The notes: a model not told the origin generated them from the letters alone. A DNA stretch of 64,000 nucleotides from Pyropia haitanensis (GCA_008729055.1 SDUX01000002.1:4739874-4803873); one strand, 5' to 3'. Positions 1 through 12,638 are shown, counted from the first letter of the stretch. A program made the numbers and translations.

Positions 1-116
1 GGGCGAGGGTGGGAATGCCATCGCGTCGGCAGCGGCGACACACGGGGGGCCTTGTGGGCCCTCGGGGTGGTGCGGCGCCGCCCGTTCGTTGCTGGGGCAC
101 CCCATGCCGCGGGCGC

Positions 117-1460
117 CCCCGGCGCGGGCGTGTGCCCGTGTATTTCTTGGTCCTGCTGTGTCGCCTGGCCCGGTGGCAGGCGGCGGCGGGGGTGGCGGGG
201 GTGGCGCTTGTCGCCGCTGTCGCCGGCCGGGTGCCCATGCCGGCGGCGCTGGTCGCCGCCATCGTAGGGTTCAACCTGCTGTGGGGGCGGGCGGCGGGGC
301 GGAGGCAGCTGCTCGAGGCGCTGGGTGTCGCCGCCGACGCGGCGCGGCTGGAGGAAAGGGGGGCCGGGAGGGGGGGGGGTGGAGGCCGCGGCGGCTGATG
401 GTGCCGGCGACGGTGGGGGGGGGGGGGGGGGGGGGTGCTGGCGGGGGCGTCCCTGTAGAGGCGCCCTCGTTGGCGGTGGCGGCGGCGGCGCTGCCCGCCC
501 TCTGGGCCCGCGTTGCGGCCGCCGCAGCGCGGGCGGTGGCGGGCGGGGCGGGCGCCGCGTTTGGGGACCCCGTCTTTGTGTTGCCTCCCGCGGGGCTGGG
601 GGAGGCGGGCGGGGCGGGTGCCGGCGGGCCCGCCCCCACATGGCCCGGTGTCGTTGACCGGTGGGGGGACCCCCATACCCGGGTGCCCACCCGCAGTGGC
701 AATGGCCGTGTCGTCAACGGGGCTGGGGGCGGCCGGTGCGGCGGCGGCGCTGCTGCTGCCGGTGCTGGCGGAGGAGGGCAGCGCCGAGGGAGGGGGGTAT
801 ATAGGGCGTCCCGCCCGGGGGACCATGGGCGGGGGAGCCCGGTCCAGGGCGGCTCCGCTGACCGCGATCGCGGGGCAATGCTGCGGGTGATCGCGGCGGC
901 GGTGCCGACCGCCGTTGCCGCGCTGGGTCTGCCCGCGGTGGTGGTGCCCGCCGCGGAAGGCGGCGGCGGGTGCCATCCCCACCCGCGCCCTCGTCCCCCC
1001 CGTCACGGGGTGTATCCGCGGCGGCGATCTGCCGGCGGCGCTCGCAGGGGCGTTTGAGGACCTCCTCCTCGCCGGCGCCGTGGCGGTGAGCTCCGCCGTG
1101 GCCGGGTGCGGCGGCGGCGACGACGACGCCGACTCGGGGCGGGCCCCGTCGGTGGCGTTTGCCGCGGCGGCGGCGGCTGCTGCGTGGGCGCCGGGTCTGG
1201 CGCCCGACATTGCCCTCGCGACGGTGGCCGTGGCCCCCGTCCTGGCAGCGGGGCCAGACGCGGAGGCGGGCGCCCGCGTCGCTGCCGTGGTCCGCGCCAT
1301 CCTCGAGTGCCTGGCGGGGCCGGCATTGGCGGTGGCGGCCGCCGCCGCGCGGCACGCGACGGCGGCCCTGACCGGGAGGCGTTGGTGGCGGAGGCGGGGG
1401 ACTCCCGCGGCGGCGGTTGCCGCCGCCGCCGCAAGCAGTTCCCTGAAAACATCGGCCCCC
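117..1460 (+). CDS. Alanine-rich probable multi-pass membrane protein, fragmentary model
   Basis: I do not recognise this gene. Stretches of hydrophobic, alanine/valine/leucine-rich sequence with GC-ending codons appear in succession on the plus strand but in different frames: about 160-300, 460-600, 695-790, 880-960 and 1060-1370. The best one has two plausible membrane helices around 175-290 followed by a basic, charged segment. A G run at about 415-433 lies between the first two pieces, so an indel or an intron could join them, and a possible acceptor (a C-rich tract ending in CAG) precedes position 695. A hydrophobic segment at about 1876-1920 might be the 3' end. The opposite-strand open frames here are proline/arginine shadows. 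The true start may lie left of the window. No function is assigned. Confidence 0.25.
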
Positions 1461-3231
1461 CCCTGTCGCACGCGGCGGGGGTGGCCCGAGGGGACTGCTC
1501 GCGCCGCCGCGGGGCCGCCCCGCGTCGCCGCCCCCTCGGTCGGGGCGGCCGGGGCGGGGCGCGCTCTCTCCGGCGGCGGTGGACCACCTCCGCGGGCGGT
1601 GGGGGGCAGCTGGGGGGGGGGGCGGATGGGTGGCGGTGGCGGTGGCGGCGGGCGATGCGGGCCGCAGCCCGTCCGGGGAGGCGTGGGTGGGGGGGGCAAC
1701 GACACGGACAGGCACGACCGCGGCGGGGGGTGGTCGGGTCTCTCCGCTCGACGGGCGGGGGGCCCACAGGCCCTGACGGGGCCACCCGCCGCTGCCTTGT
1801 CTGATGGTGGCCGGTCGGGGGCTGGATATGGGGCAACGGCTGGGGGTGGCGGAGGGGGGTGGGGGGGGGTGGGACATACTCGCCATTCCTTCCCTGCTGG
1901 CAGTGCTAACGTTGGGGGGTGTGCGGCGGGGGGGGGGCGGCGAGGGGGGGAAGCTGGTTCCAGGACTTGACGCTCGAGCTGCCTGGCGGTGCTTTGCCGC
2001 AACGCCAACGTCATGCCCCTCGCGAGCGGCAGCACGGCACAAACCTCCCCGTCATCTCTCCTGCCTCAAGCGGTGCTACGCTTTGGCTTGAGCGGAGCTC
2101 TGTGGGTTGGCGGCAGCACTGGCCGCCGTTTCTTGGCGTCATCGTCCCCGGTGCCTCTGTCTGACATGTCCCGGCTCGCCCTCTTTCCGTGCTTCCCTCC
2201 CTCCTTTGCCTCCTCTCCCCCTGTGTTGCTGTTTCCTTCACCGCTGTTGGCACCCCCCGGCCGCCCCTACTCTCACCCCTCCCCCCCCCCCTGTATCCTT
2301 TTCCACCCCACCATGTCCAAGGCCCACAGCGGTGGCGGCCGTGGCTCTCGGGGCGCCTCCACCATCCGGTACACCAAGCTCACCCACCCCGCGCTGGGCG
2401 TCCTCCTGGCGGGCGACTCGGTGCGCCGCTGGGGCCACCCCCGCTGCAGCCGTGGTCGGCGGGGCCGCTGCCACCGCCGCCACCGCCGCCAACGCCACCG
2501 CCGCCTCGGCCGCCGCCGCCCCCCTCCCCCCCCCTTCCCCCCCCAACGGCCGCCGTGGCCCGCCTCCGCCCCCCAGACTTTGCCGCCGTGCTGGCTGGAC
2601 AACCCGGCCCGCGGCCATGTGGACAGCACTCCCGAAGTGTTGAGTTGGCTGCAACGATGTTTACAACTTACGGGCACGCGTCAAGGTCGAGCATGAAGTT
2701 GGACACAGCGCGTCCGTATGATGACCAGCGTACGTTCAATGGCCAGCGCGTTGATAGTCAAGAACAAAACGACAAAGAGGAACACGACCATCCACAGAGC
2801 TTGCTATGTACACACGCTCAGCACTAGGAAGACATACACACACCGACGGGCTGCCTCCCTCCACGCCAGCCAAGCCACCACAGCCGCCAACCGTCCAAGC
2901 TCGCGGGGGCCGCGCGCCCACAGCGCGGCGAGTCGTTCCCACCACCGCATCAAAGGATGCTTTCCACTTGTCGTGACCGGCCGTGAAGCGGCAGGTCGGT
3001 GTCGCCGTCCGTCGCCTCACGTCGTTTGTACCCACCAGCACGCACAGCGCACTGCCCCGGACCGCTGGGAAACACCAGCAGGCCACCTTGCATCCAGCCA
3101 TCAGACGCCACCGCCAACACGCCCCGCCTGGCGCCCACCACCGCCACGCCCCGCCGGGCGCCCCCCCTCCCCCACCTCCACCACGGCTCACCCACCAGTC
3201 ACAGCCACAGGGTTGCAAACTGTGCCGCCGC
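1461..3231. other. Region without a confident gene, left of histone H4
   Basis: Up to about 2000 the sequence is still G-rich and may carry the tail of the membrane-protein fragment. From about 2100 to 3230 base composition drops and no frame shows sustained GC-ending codons, apart from a small candidate at 2313. The 3' flank of H4 shows no convincing replication-dependent histone stem-loop. Confidence 0.4.
2313..2696 (+). CDS. Small hypothetical open frame
   Basis: An ATG in good context (CACC before it) follows a C-rich pyrimidine tract like those before other genes in this window. The first 45 or so residues (MSKAHSGGGRGSRGAST...) are varied and look like protein. Beyond that, the frame becomes arginine/proline repeat at CCGCCGCC microsatellites, so the reading frame is probably lost or an intron intervenes. 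No family is recognised. It may be noise. The C-rich leader and the Kozak-like context are the only reasons to list it. Confidence 0.15.
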   Translation: MSKAHSGGGRGSRGASTIRYTKLTHPALGVLLAGDSVRRWGHPRCSRGRRGRCHRRHRRQRHRRLGRRRPPPPPFPPQRPPWPASAPQTLPPCWLDNPARGHVDSTPEVLSWLQRCLQLTGTRQGRA

Positions 3232-4283
<1,052 letters not shown>

Positions 4284-6337
4284 CTACCACGACGCGTCGT
4301 CGCCGACTCGCCTCACCTTGCCCTGGCCGTTGGTGGCGGGTGCGCCCACGTCGGGCGCCCCCCCCCCCCCCCCCACGCCACCCACACCCCCCTCCCCCGC
4401 CGCCGCCGCCGCCGCCTCAAACGCGGCGCGCAAGAACGTCAGCACTACCGAGCTCCACTGCTCTGGGTACTTGTCAAAGAGGGCGCAGTGCGCGGCGTCC
4501 TTGGCGGCCCAAAAGGTCGCGGCGTCCCCCCCCGCGGCAGCCACCGCCTCCCCGTGCGCGTACGGCACAATGTCGTCCGAGGTGCCGTGCATGACGAGCA
4601 GCTTCACGCCCGCCGTGCCCAGCAGCCGCGCCGCGTCCACGGCGCCCACGTCGCCCGTCAGGCCGATGCGGACGAGCAGCACGCGGGCGGCAAGCCAAAA
4701 GAGCGCCCGCCGCGCGTTGCGCTGCCGGTTGGCCGACAGGTACGAGTCGCCGAGCATGCGCAAGTGGTGCACAAACAGCTCGCCGGGGCGGGTGAACGGG
4801 TTCTCCGCCACCACGCCGGCAAAGGCGCACCGCGCGCCGCCGCTGCCGGCAGGCGCCAGCGCTGCCGCCGCTGCCAGCAGCGCCGAAGCGGCGCCCGCTG
4901 AGGTGCCCACCAGCGCCACCCGCCGTGCCCCTCGAACGGTCGTCAGGTAGTCGGCGGCGGCTAGCACGTCGTACTGCTCACGGGTGCCAAAGGCGCAGCC
5001 ACGGTCGGCGCCGTCCGACGTGCCGTGCTCAGAAAAGTCAAACAGCAGCACCCCGTAGCCAGCCTCAACTAGCACCGCCGCGTGGCGGAGAAACGCGCGG
5101 CGGTCGCGGCCCGAACCGTGGACACATACCAGCATGTCCCCACCGGCACCATTCCTCGCGCCAGCGGCGGCGGCCGCCGCATTCGCCGCCGCGCCAGCGG
5201 CACCAGAGCCAACGGAAGTGGCACTGCCACCAGTGCCGACAGGCGGAGGCGACGGTGGCAGCGCCTGCGCGTGCTCCAGCACCACCCCCGCCTCGGTCCG
5301 GGAGGACGATGACGCTGCGTAGGGTGGGCACAGGTACCGCAGCGCCGGTGGAGGTGATAGCGCCGGCAGCGCCGGCATGGACGCGGACGCGTCGGGGAGG
5401 AAGGCAGGCGACGCGGGCCCGTTCAGTGGGGACATGCGTGGCGACGGTGGCGACGACGAGGTGGGCGTCGACTGCGCCGATGAAGGGGAGGACCACGGGC
5501 TGGGCACGGCCGACGTTGACTGCCCCGTTGATGGCGGGATGAACCAGCCGCGGAGGGTGCGGCCAGATCGGTTGGTAAATTCGACATCCTCGTAAGGGAG
5601 GCCCAGGTCGGTAGCGGGGTCGTGGATAGCGCCCTTCCAGTAGGATGGGAGCGCTTGCATGGACAGGCCGGTGCGGAGCCACGGCGGGCGCATCGCCACC
5701 TCGGCGGCAAAGTAGCAGGCCAGCAGCAGGTACCACACCACAAACGCAAGCGCGTACACAATGAGGAGCGTGGGCGGCATGAAGAGCAGTGGCACCATCA
5801 GGGGACCGCCAATGGCCAGCGCCAACCGCATGGGCCGGAACAGCAGGTGGGGGGACGTGATAAACTCGTTGGCCTCGGCGGCGGCCAGCTCCAGCTCGGT
5901 GCTCAGCACCCGCTGCGCGCCCGAGAGCGTCTGCTTGGCGTCAGAGAGCGTCGCAAAAGACCGGGACCGCATGCGGCGGGCGGTCTTGCGGAACGTGGAG
6001 CGGATGCGCGCCATCGGCTCGGCGCTGTCACCGCCGTCGCCACCCCCCGCGGCGGCGGCGGCGCCGCCGCAACGGCGCGCCCACCGGCTGTGGCGCCCGT
6101 GACGGCTGGTCATCTGCTCGCTCAGCCGGCGGGCGACCGCTGCCAGCTCCCCGCCGTCCATACTCCATGATGGCCTCCCAGACGCACCGTCGCCGTCGGC
6201 GGCGGCAACGGCGGCGGCGGCCATGCCGAGGCCACGCCGCCGCACGCCGCTGCCGCTGCCACCGCCGCTGAGGCCGCTGCCGCCACCGCCGCCGCCGCCA
6301 CCGCCGCCGCCGCTGCCACCACTGCTGCCGCCGCCGC

Positions 6338-6369
<32 letters not shown>

Positions 6370-6494
6370 CCCCCGCCCCCGCTGAGGCCGCGGAGGCGGC
6401 CCTTGGGCGACGGCGGGACATCATCCACTAGGCCCGCGTCTGGGGATGCCGCCGCCACCGCGTTGGTGGGGGTTGTGTACGGCGGCGGCGCCAT
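4284..6494 (-). CDS. Membrane-anchored alpha/beta hydrolase (serine hydrolase)
   Basis: A 736-residue protein from the ATG at 6494. The frame extends further upstream to about 6614, so a longer start is possible. A Gly/Ser-rich low-complexity N-terminal third is followed by a strongly hydrophobic segment of about 40 residues near 205-265 (two membrane passes or a re-entrant hairpin). The hydrolase fold then shows the oxyanion-region HGSG, a nucleophile elbow GTSAGA with Ser near 532, an acid residue in HGTSDDIVP near 635 and a catalytic His in KDAAHCALF near 671. This places it with prolyl-oligopeptidase/ABHD-like serine hydrolases, whose members act as lipases, thioesterases or peptidases; the substrate cannot be told. 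A Ser/Pro-rich insertion separates the first strand from the HGSG motif. No intron or frameshift is needed. Confidence 0.85.
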
Positions 6495-7763
6495 CGTTGC
6501 CCACACCAGCTCAGCGTCCAACGGGAGGCAGCACGTGCGCAGCGGGAGCGGGGTGAGGAGGACGCCACCGGGTGGGCGTAAAGGGGGAGCACGCGCAGCG
6601 GCTCGCGGATCCACAGGGTGGTGGCAAAAAGTGGGCGGTCAGGCAGAGAGGGTGGTGCGGAGAGGAAGCTCCACGTCCGTGCGGCGGACGGGGTGTGAGC
6701 CGCGGCGCGTGGAAGGGGGAGAGAGGAACCGGCCACAGCGGCCGTCGCGGCAGCGGCAACAGGCGCGTCGGCGCACGGAACGCAAAGGCCCCAATGGCAG
6801 CAGCAGGCGGCAGTAGCGGCAGCGGCAGCAGCGGCGGCGAGACGGGATGGCGGCCGTCGCGAGCGTCGGCCACGCCGTCTCCGTCCCGGCAGCACACGGC
6901 CAGCGGGACCCACCGCCCCGCCGCGCGCTGCGTGACGCGCAAGGCTTCCCCCGCGTCCGAGACGGGGCACACGTTGAAGTGGTGCGGGGCCCGCTGCTGG
7001 CAGTCGTGTCCAGATGCCGACGGCTGGCCGCATGGAGACGGGGCGCAATTCCCACGAGATTCGCGTGCTCGTGATGCGCGTGTACAGCGAGATTTGCTCG
7101 GTGGACGGATCTCATTATGCGAGTTCAAAAAAGTCGAGGCGAATAGTAGGCTTTCGAAACAACTTTGGGTGTTTTTCCCGGCGAGGAGAGTGCGTCCAAG
7201 ACGGAGCTCAGCCGATCTATGGAGGCTTGCACCCACCGCATGATACAGCGCTTTCGAGAGTGGGAGCCGCGAAGCGACATGTACGGCCCTTCCGCTGATG
7301 TCCACGCGGACTGGCTGCCCAAGAACACAAGGCTGGTGCGGAAAACACCACACGTAGTCAGGTGGCAGCAGAGGCAGGGCGAGGGCTGGGAGTTGCGCGT
7401 GCTGAGGCCTCTACATCCAATGGATTGCCGCTAGCGTTCTTCTCTGCTGGTGGAGAGCGGAGATATGTTGCGGGGAAAGAATCGGCTGTGCCAAGGCGGC
7501 CGTTGAGGAGAAGACTACCCAGTCGCACGGAACAAGAAACGACGTCGTGAGATCGCGTTCGTATCTCACGCTGGCCAGTGCCCCATATGCGCACTCGCAT
7601 ACCAGCCCACCTGCATGAGAATGCCGGCGATAGTCTCTTGCCTGCAGGCACCCACCCAAGGAGGACTCCCCACTGACGCATAAGACACCGGCTGACAATC
7701 GCGTGAGAAAATATATTATTATATAATGCAAAGTGTACTCGCATTGGCAGCGAGAACAAGCGC
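6495..7763. other. Intergenic DNA between the hydrolase and tRNA-Val 1
   Basis: GC-rich to about 7050, then a lower-GC stretch leading to the tRNA. No frame shows sustained coding character. The upstream part may hold the hydrolase 5' UTR and promoter. Confidence 0.35.
7705..7728 (+). promoter_or_regulatory. AT-rich TATA-like element upstream of tRNA-Val 1
   Basis: An isolated AT-rich block (GAAAATATATTATTATATAA) sits about 36-60 nt before the tRNA in otherwise GC-rich DNA. Upstream TATA-like elements assist Pol III at many plant and algal tRNA genes. The role is inferred. Confidence 0.4.
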
Positions 7764-7837
7764 GCTTTCGTAGCTCAGTTGGTTAGAGCGCCAGCCTAAC
7801 ATGCTGGAGGTCCCGAGTTCGAGCCTCGGCGAGAGTA
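7764..7837 (+). tRNA. tRNA-Val (anticodon AAC), copy 1
   Basis: A 74-nt gene that folds into a complete cloverleaf. The acceptor GCTTTCG pairs with CGAGAGT (with G-U pairs), the D stem is GCTC/GAGC, the anticodon stem CCAGC/GCTGG carries loop CTAACAT with anticodon AAC at 7798-7800, and the T arm is CCGAG-TTCGAGC-CTCGG; the discriminator is A. A and B boxes are intact, there is no intron, and CCA is not encoded. Identical copies lie at 18998 and at 30846 (minus). It would read GUU and, after A34-to-inosine editing, other valine codons. Confidence 0.97.
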
Positions 7838-8856
7838 CGCATCATTCTTCTTTCCATCGCGAACGGAGCACGTCGCGAGAGCGGATGTGATTCTCGTGCT
7901 GATATTGCTTTTGTTCCGACGATGGTGCAGTATGGCCATGGTTTCGTCTGAATGAACCCCCACACGCTGTCGTGAAGCGCAGTAACACGAGGCAAAGAGT
8001 TGCAACACACTGCTATAGCGCATGACTGACACGTCCTCCCCTTCGACCGCGCAGAGGAGAATTGGCGCATGCTGGGTTGCAATCCAGTCCCACTGTCCGC
8101 CGCCCCCCCGACCGCAATATCTCTTCCCCTCCTCCACTCCCTAAGCATGTGTCGAGTCATGTCCAGCCGCGTGCGAGAGAGCGACAGGTGTTGACTCGCG
8201 ATCCGTCCCTAATGCGCTCTAATGCACTCTAATGCGCCCCTAATGCGCCATAACTCGATCCACATACGCCCAAAAAATTTTATTGCACTCTTTGCACCCC
8301 TGGTGCCCCCTACTGCACCCATAATGCGCCCTAAATTTCGTACTGTTCATACGAGCGACGACTACGCCACGGATCCCCGACGCGCACGACCGCCGCCCCT
8401 ACAAACTCCACCGCTGCAGCCGCCGGTCTCGCCGCCGCAACACTGGGTGCCCCCACGACCTGTGCAAGAAGAGGCGGGGGCGCCCACGGGGCTGCACCAC
8501 TGCTCGCGACAGTCGGTGGGGCGGCGCCGCCGACTGGCACGCCTCGTCGACGGGGCGAGTCACCGACCACCACACGGGGCCGATGTGGGAGCGGTACGTC
8601 ACATAGCACCGCCCGGGCAGACAGCACGGTGGCCAAGGAGGGCGGGAGAAAAGGCGCAACGGCCATCTTGTCGGGAAAAAATAGGGGGGACAAGGGTCAA
8701 GACGGTGGCCACTACCCGGAGGGGCCATGACACCACGGGCAGCGAAGAAGAAAACCACAATTCACTGCACTCATGGCCCAACCGCCCAGTCCCTGTACAT
8801 GCAATGGACCACCACCCTTCATGGCATTGACATCCATACGGCGTCAAGCGGTAGGG
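7838..8856. other. Intergenic DNA between tRNA-Val 1 and IWS1
   Basis: Mixed composition with no supported gene. It includes a short tandem of a TAATGCRCYC-like 10-mer at 8210-8250 and related words near 8310-8330. Confidence 0.35.
8210..8250 (+). repeat. Short tandem repeat, about 10 bp unit, four copies
   Basis: Four successive units of the form TAATGCGCTC with small variations, seen directly. No function is assigned. Confidence 0.7.
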
Positions 8857-10329
8857 TCAGTGCAGGTCACGTCCCTCAATCGACACATTCACCGCGCGCG
8901 ACTGCGTCTTCCGCTTCATGCCCTTGACTGCCTTGTCCAAGCTCCGCTTCTTCCTCGTACCAGACGCGGCGCCCCCGCCACCCGAGGCGCTGCCCTCGCC
9001 CGCCAGGGACGATGCTTCGGGCACGCGCGTGAAGCTGAACGACACCCGCTGCGGCACACGCACCACGTTCTTCAGCTCGTCGCCCATCGCCCGGTCACGC
9101 TTGGCCATCATCTTGGCGGTCGCCGCGTCGCCGACCCGCTCTGTCTGTAGGTGCTGCGCTATCGACGCCCGGCGGTCGCGACCCGTTTCGAGGATGGTGG
9201 CCCGATTGCGAGCAAAGTCGGCGGCGCCGCCGGCTGAGGTGTTCCGCTCCGGCGCCGCCACCCGCTCATAGTCGGCGTTGAGGTGGGAGTAGTCCGTGGA
9301 CATGTCAAAGATGGGGCGGGACCACTTGTCCATGAGCTTCCGCGCTAGCCGCTTGTTGGCCTCAAAGTCGTCGTGCCGCGACAGGTAGTGGATGACCTTG
9401 CCAAGACCAGTGGACGAGCGAAGCAGGTCCGTCCACCCCTCGTCGACGGGGAAAGCGTCCAGGGCGGCCAACAGCACCTGGCGGACGCGCAGGTTGGGCA
9501 AGCTCCTGTCGGGCATCGGGTCCAGCCACGCCTTGATGACCGACAGGAGGCCGTTGGCGAGCAGCGGCGCGCGGTAGTCCACCTTGCAGAGCATGCGCTC
9601 CACTTCGGGGAGTTCGCGAAGCTTGGCCAACGCCGGCTGGCCCCGCTTGAACGACTTGAAGTCCTCATCCCGCGCGTCCATCATTGTCACCAAGAAGCGT
9701 ACAGCCGACTCCGTGGCTGTGTCCTCGTCCAACGCCCCGTTCTTCCCGCGCTTCGGCTTCTTCTTTGCCGGCCCGTCGGCGGGTTCCTCCTCCGCCTCGT
9801 CAAATTTGCCGACGCCACGGCTGTCCCATCGGTCATCCTCCTCGTCGTCATAGTCTCGAGGCGACCGACGGCCAGGGGCGTCTGGTCGGCGAACGGCTTT
9901 GCCTTTGCCTTTGGAGGAGCGTCGGACACCGCTGCCGCCGTCCCCATCTGCCAAACGCACCGCCTTGCCCTTGCCCTTGCCGCGACCGCGGCCGCCCTCC
10001 CCGCGGCCGCCCGCGTCCTCATCCACGTCCCGGTCACCATCAGAGTAGTAGCCATCACGCGACGAGCGTCGCCCCCCACCACCGTCCCCAAATCTGTCCC
10101 CATCATCCGGTGCACGCGCGGGCGCGGCGCCCGCCCCACGCGGCGCCTCCTCCTCGTCATCCGAGTAGGCCCGTGCGGCGCGCTGGATAGCACTCGCCGA
10201 CGACTTGCGGCGTGCGGGCGTGCGCTTGGGACCGTCGTCGCCGGACGAAGACATGTCCGACCCAAACACCGCATTCAGGTCCCCATCGTGTTCGCTGTCG
10301 CCCCCATCGTTGTCGAGGTGGCGCGACAT
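8857..10329 (-). CDS. IWS1: IWS1/Spn1-type transcription elongation factor
   Basis: About 490 residues from the ATG at 10329 (MSRHLDNDGGD); a longer frame exists but adds an unrelated hydrophobic leader. The N-terminal half is acidic and basic low-complexity sequence (DDEEE, GKGKGK, RRSS), as in IWS1 proteins. The C-terminal half, about residues 210-338, is the TFIIS N-terminal (LW)-like domain, recognised by LPNLRVRQVLLAALDAF, GLGKVIHYLSRH and the closing KLMDKWSRPIF. In yeast and plants Spn1/IWS1 binds Spt6 and elongating RNA polymerase II, linking elongation to chromatin and mRNA export. The tail RKKRSLDKAVKGMKRKTQSR is basic and could be a nuclear localisation signal. It is intronless with no frame breaks. 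Confidence 0.92.
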   Translation of the reverse strand: MSRHLDNDGGDSEHDGDLNAVFGSDMSSSGDDGPKRTPARRKSSASAIQRAARAYSDDEEEAPRGAGAAPARAPDDGDRFGDGGGGRRSSRDGYYSDGDRDVDEDAGGRGEGGRGRGKGKGKAVRLADGDGGSGVRRSSKGKGKAVRRPDAPGRRSPRDYDDEEDDRWDSRGVGKFDEAEEEPADGPAKKKPKRGKNGALDEDTATESAVRFLVTMMDARDEDFKSFKRGQPALAKLRELPEVERMLCKVDYRAPLLANGLLSVIKAWLDPMPDRSLPNLRVRQVLLAALDAFPVDEGWTDLLRSSTGLGKVIHYLSRHDDFEANKRLARKLMDKWSRPIFDMSTDYSHLNADYERVAAPERNTSAGGAADFARNRATILETGRDRRASIAQHLQTERVGDAATAKMMAKRDRAMGDELKNVVRVPQRVSFSFTRVPEASSLAGEGSASGGGGAASGTRKKRSLDKAVKGMKRKTQSRAVNVSIEGRDLH

Positions 10330-10837
10330 GGCGCGGCCGCAAGCGGGAGCGTGTCGCGGCAACAAGAAGAGCGGCGCCAAAACCGCGCGGAAGCCGAGAA
10401 GAAGGCGGAGCGTCACAGCGGAAACAAGCACAGCGGAAAAACGAGCAGCGCCGAGAGCGCGTGAAGTCCAGGGGGGTGTCGCTGACGCGTCGGCGTGCGC
10501 CGTCGTGTGGAGCGTCGTCGCACGCGCGTCGTGACCAAAGCGGGCTGTGCGGACGAGGCGCCCCCAAGGACCCTCAACTCAACTTGCACCTATAAGTGCA
10601 TTCGAATTCTTGGTGTACAAGTACGTATGCTGCAGGTATTGCTATCAAGCAATAGATATAGAGTTGTGTACAAGACGGGCACTCTGTTCTGGGGCGTTTG
10701 CGACTCATAAATGGCTAATTTGCGATGCGCGATGTACGCGCAGGATCCTGTCGAATTTTGGTTTTGCCGGAGAAACTATTGCTGGCGTCTCGCTCCACGG
10801 TGGTGGCCTCTTCTGGATGGCTGTCGTGTCGGACTAC
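10330..10837. other. Intergenic DNA upstream of IWS1
   Basis: Contains the IWS1 5' flank and a lower-GC stretch from about 10590. I see no gene. Confidence 0.35.
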
Positions 10838-12022
10838 CAGCGCAGTGGGCTCTAAACCGGGATCCATGCAGTCGGCTCTTCAAGCCGGAAGGGCTTGAAC
10901 AAACCTTGATTTTCCTTGAAGTGGTCGCACGCGCCGCGGCGGCCGCCGCCCCAACTGAGTGGATTAGAGGCCGATCCTCACACTTAAAAGGTTGACGAAC
11001 ACGGTAAAGTATATTGAAGGGAGGTGATGGGTTCCCTACTAAGGAGCATCCAATTGGCTGTCAAGTTTCGGTAACTCTCCATCACAGTCCTCGCGGGGAC
11101 CACGACGGCCATCCCTGAGCGGCCGACAATCCATCTCCATGGCCCGGCTGATGACGCCACAGAGATGCACGGTAACACTGGCGTACTACCACCGCATCGC
11201 GGGCATGAGGCTTTAGTGACCACAGAGGCAGCGGCAGCGACTGCAGCGGCAGCGGCTGCAGTTGCGGGGGGCGCCGCGCTGGCGGCGCCAGCTGCCACTG
11301 CCGCCGACGTCCACGTTCCCGCCCTCCCGTCCCCCCTGCCGCCCGCCGGCTCTAGTCCGCATCGGGCCGCGACGGCGGCCGCGGCGGCGGCCGTGGCCGC
11401 GGCTGGTTTTGGCCCCTGTCGTCTATTACTGCCGCGAGTCTCGGCGCAAGTGCTTCGGGTGCCTGTCAGTGTCGTCGGAGAGAAGCAAGCCGACGGTTGG
11501 GAGCGTACTGTACCGCGTAATTGAAAAAAAAAACTCTCAGGAAGATCTGCAGGCCGCCGAGATACGGCGTGCGCCTCACGTGATCAACTCCGGCGAGCTG
11601 CATAAATGCCGGGATACAATCCCAGAAACATGGGACTTTTCGGGTGAAACGGGGGCTACAAGCTCTTGTCGATGCTGTACTTCTATTAGGAGAGCGTGAT
11701 CACGCTTAATACGGCGCGAGAGCTGTGTGCATTAGCACTTGAAGAAAGCTTGATAAACCTTGAATAATTGGTCATGACCTGGGTGGACATCATCGTTCAG
11801 TACATCACTGTATAGCCCGCACTGAGACGCACCTTGTGGTGTATCGCAACCCCATGTCCGAGCAGGTGTTCATAATGACTTCAAGGTTGATCACGTTTTC
11901 TTCAACAAATCGGCCTTTACGGGGTCTCTGGGGCACTTCATGATCGCCCTGGATCGTGATTTCTGCAAGGTTCTGCTTTTGAAAAGCGCTTGAAGAGGAT
12001 CCCGCAACAAAGCCCACTGCGC
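10838..12022. mobile_element. Possible degenerate inverted-repeat element, about 1.2 kb
   Basis: The left end (plus, 10841-10920) and right end (minus, about 12021-11935) share CGCAGTGGGCT followed by CGGGATCC and TCTTCAAG at similar spacing. Conceptual translations of the two ends are related (QWALNRDPCSRLFK and QWALLRDPLQALFK), implying diverged copies of one sequence in opposite orientation. A third fragment (GCTTGATAAACCTTGA) occurs near 11748. The interior is lower in GC than its surroundings. No transposase is recognised. It could be a foldback/MITE-like relic or two independent insertions. Confidence 0.35.
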
Positions 12023-12354
12023 AGGGAGGGGACCCGACACCACTGCCGTCCCTGCCGCCACCACCACCGCCCGCCGCCGCCCTCGCGGCCACGGCGGCGG
12101 CGGCGACTGTGGCAGCCTCCCCCCCTCCTCGCGGCGCCGCCGCCGCAGCAGCTGCCGCACCGGTGCGCCCTGTCGGCCGCCGCAGCGAGCCCGCCCCCCC
12201 CCCCCCCCCCCCTCTCTCCCCCCCCCCCCACTGCCCCACCCCGCCTGCCTGCCCGCGTCGCGCAGGCGGCGTGGGGCGGGGTGCGCCCACCGCCGCCGGC
12301 CGTCATCGCCGCCACCGCCGCCTCCACCACTGGCCGCCACGCAAGCCGACCGAC

Positions 12355-12545
12355 CGCCGGCACGGCTCCGACCCGCCGCCGCCGGCACGGCTCCGACCCA
12401 CCACCGGCCCGGCACCGACCCACCGCCGGCCCGGCTCCGACCCACCGCCGGCACGGCTCCGACCCACCACCGGCGCGGCTCCGACCCACCACCGCCGCCG
12501 GCGCGGCTCCGACCCACCGCCGGCTCGGCTCCGACCCGCCGCCAG
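12355..12545 (+). repeat. Degenerate tandem repeat, about 21 bp unit
   Basis: Roughly nine units related to CGGCTCCGACCCACCGCCGG. On the minus strand it reads as repeated VGAVPAVGRSRAGG-like peptides, which I take as a by-product. Confidence 0.75.
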
Positions 12546-12610
12546 AGTCGTAGTGGGGGTGCCCGGCCGGGGGGGTGGTGGGGGCGGGGGGCGCGCCCGG
12601 TCGTGTCGTT

Positions 12611-12638
12611 GCTGCTGCTGCTGCTGCTGCTGCTGCTC
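12611..12638 (+). repeat. CTG trinucleotide run
   Basis: Nine consecutive CTG units; the minus strand reads CAG. No surrounding gene is supported. Confidence 0.8.

Noticed and set aside
3150..3231. Replication-dependent histone stem-loop downstream of H4
   Set aside because: No sequence fits the conserved six-base-pair stem with a four-base loop. The mRNA may be polyadenylated.
7764..8160. Minus-strand open frames across the tRNA-Val genes ending in DLQHVRLAL
   Set aside because: These are conceptual translations of the tRNA itself and recur at every tRNA copy.
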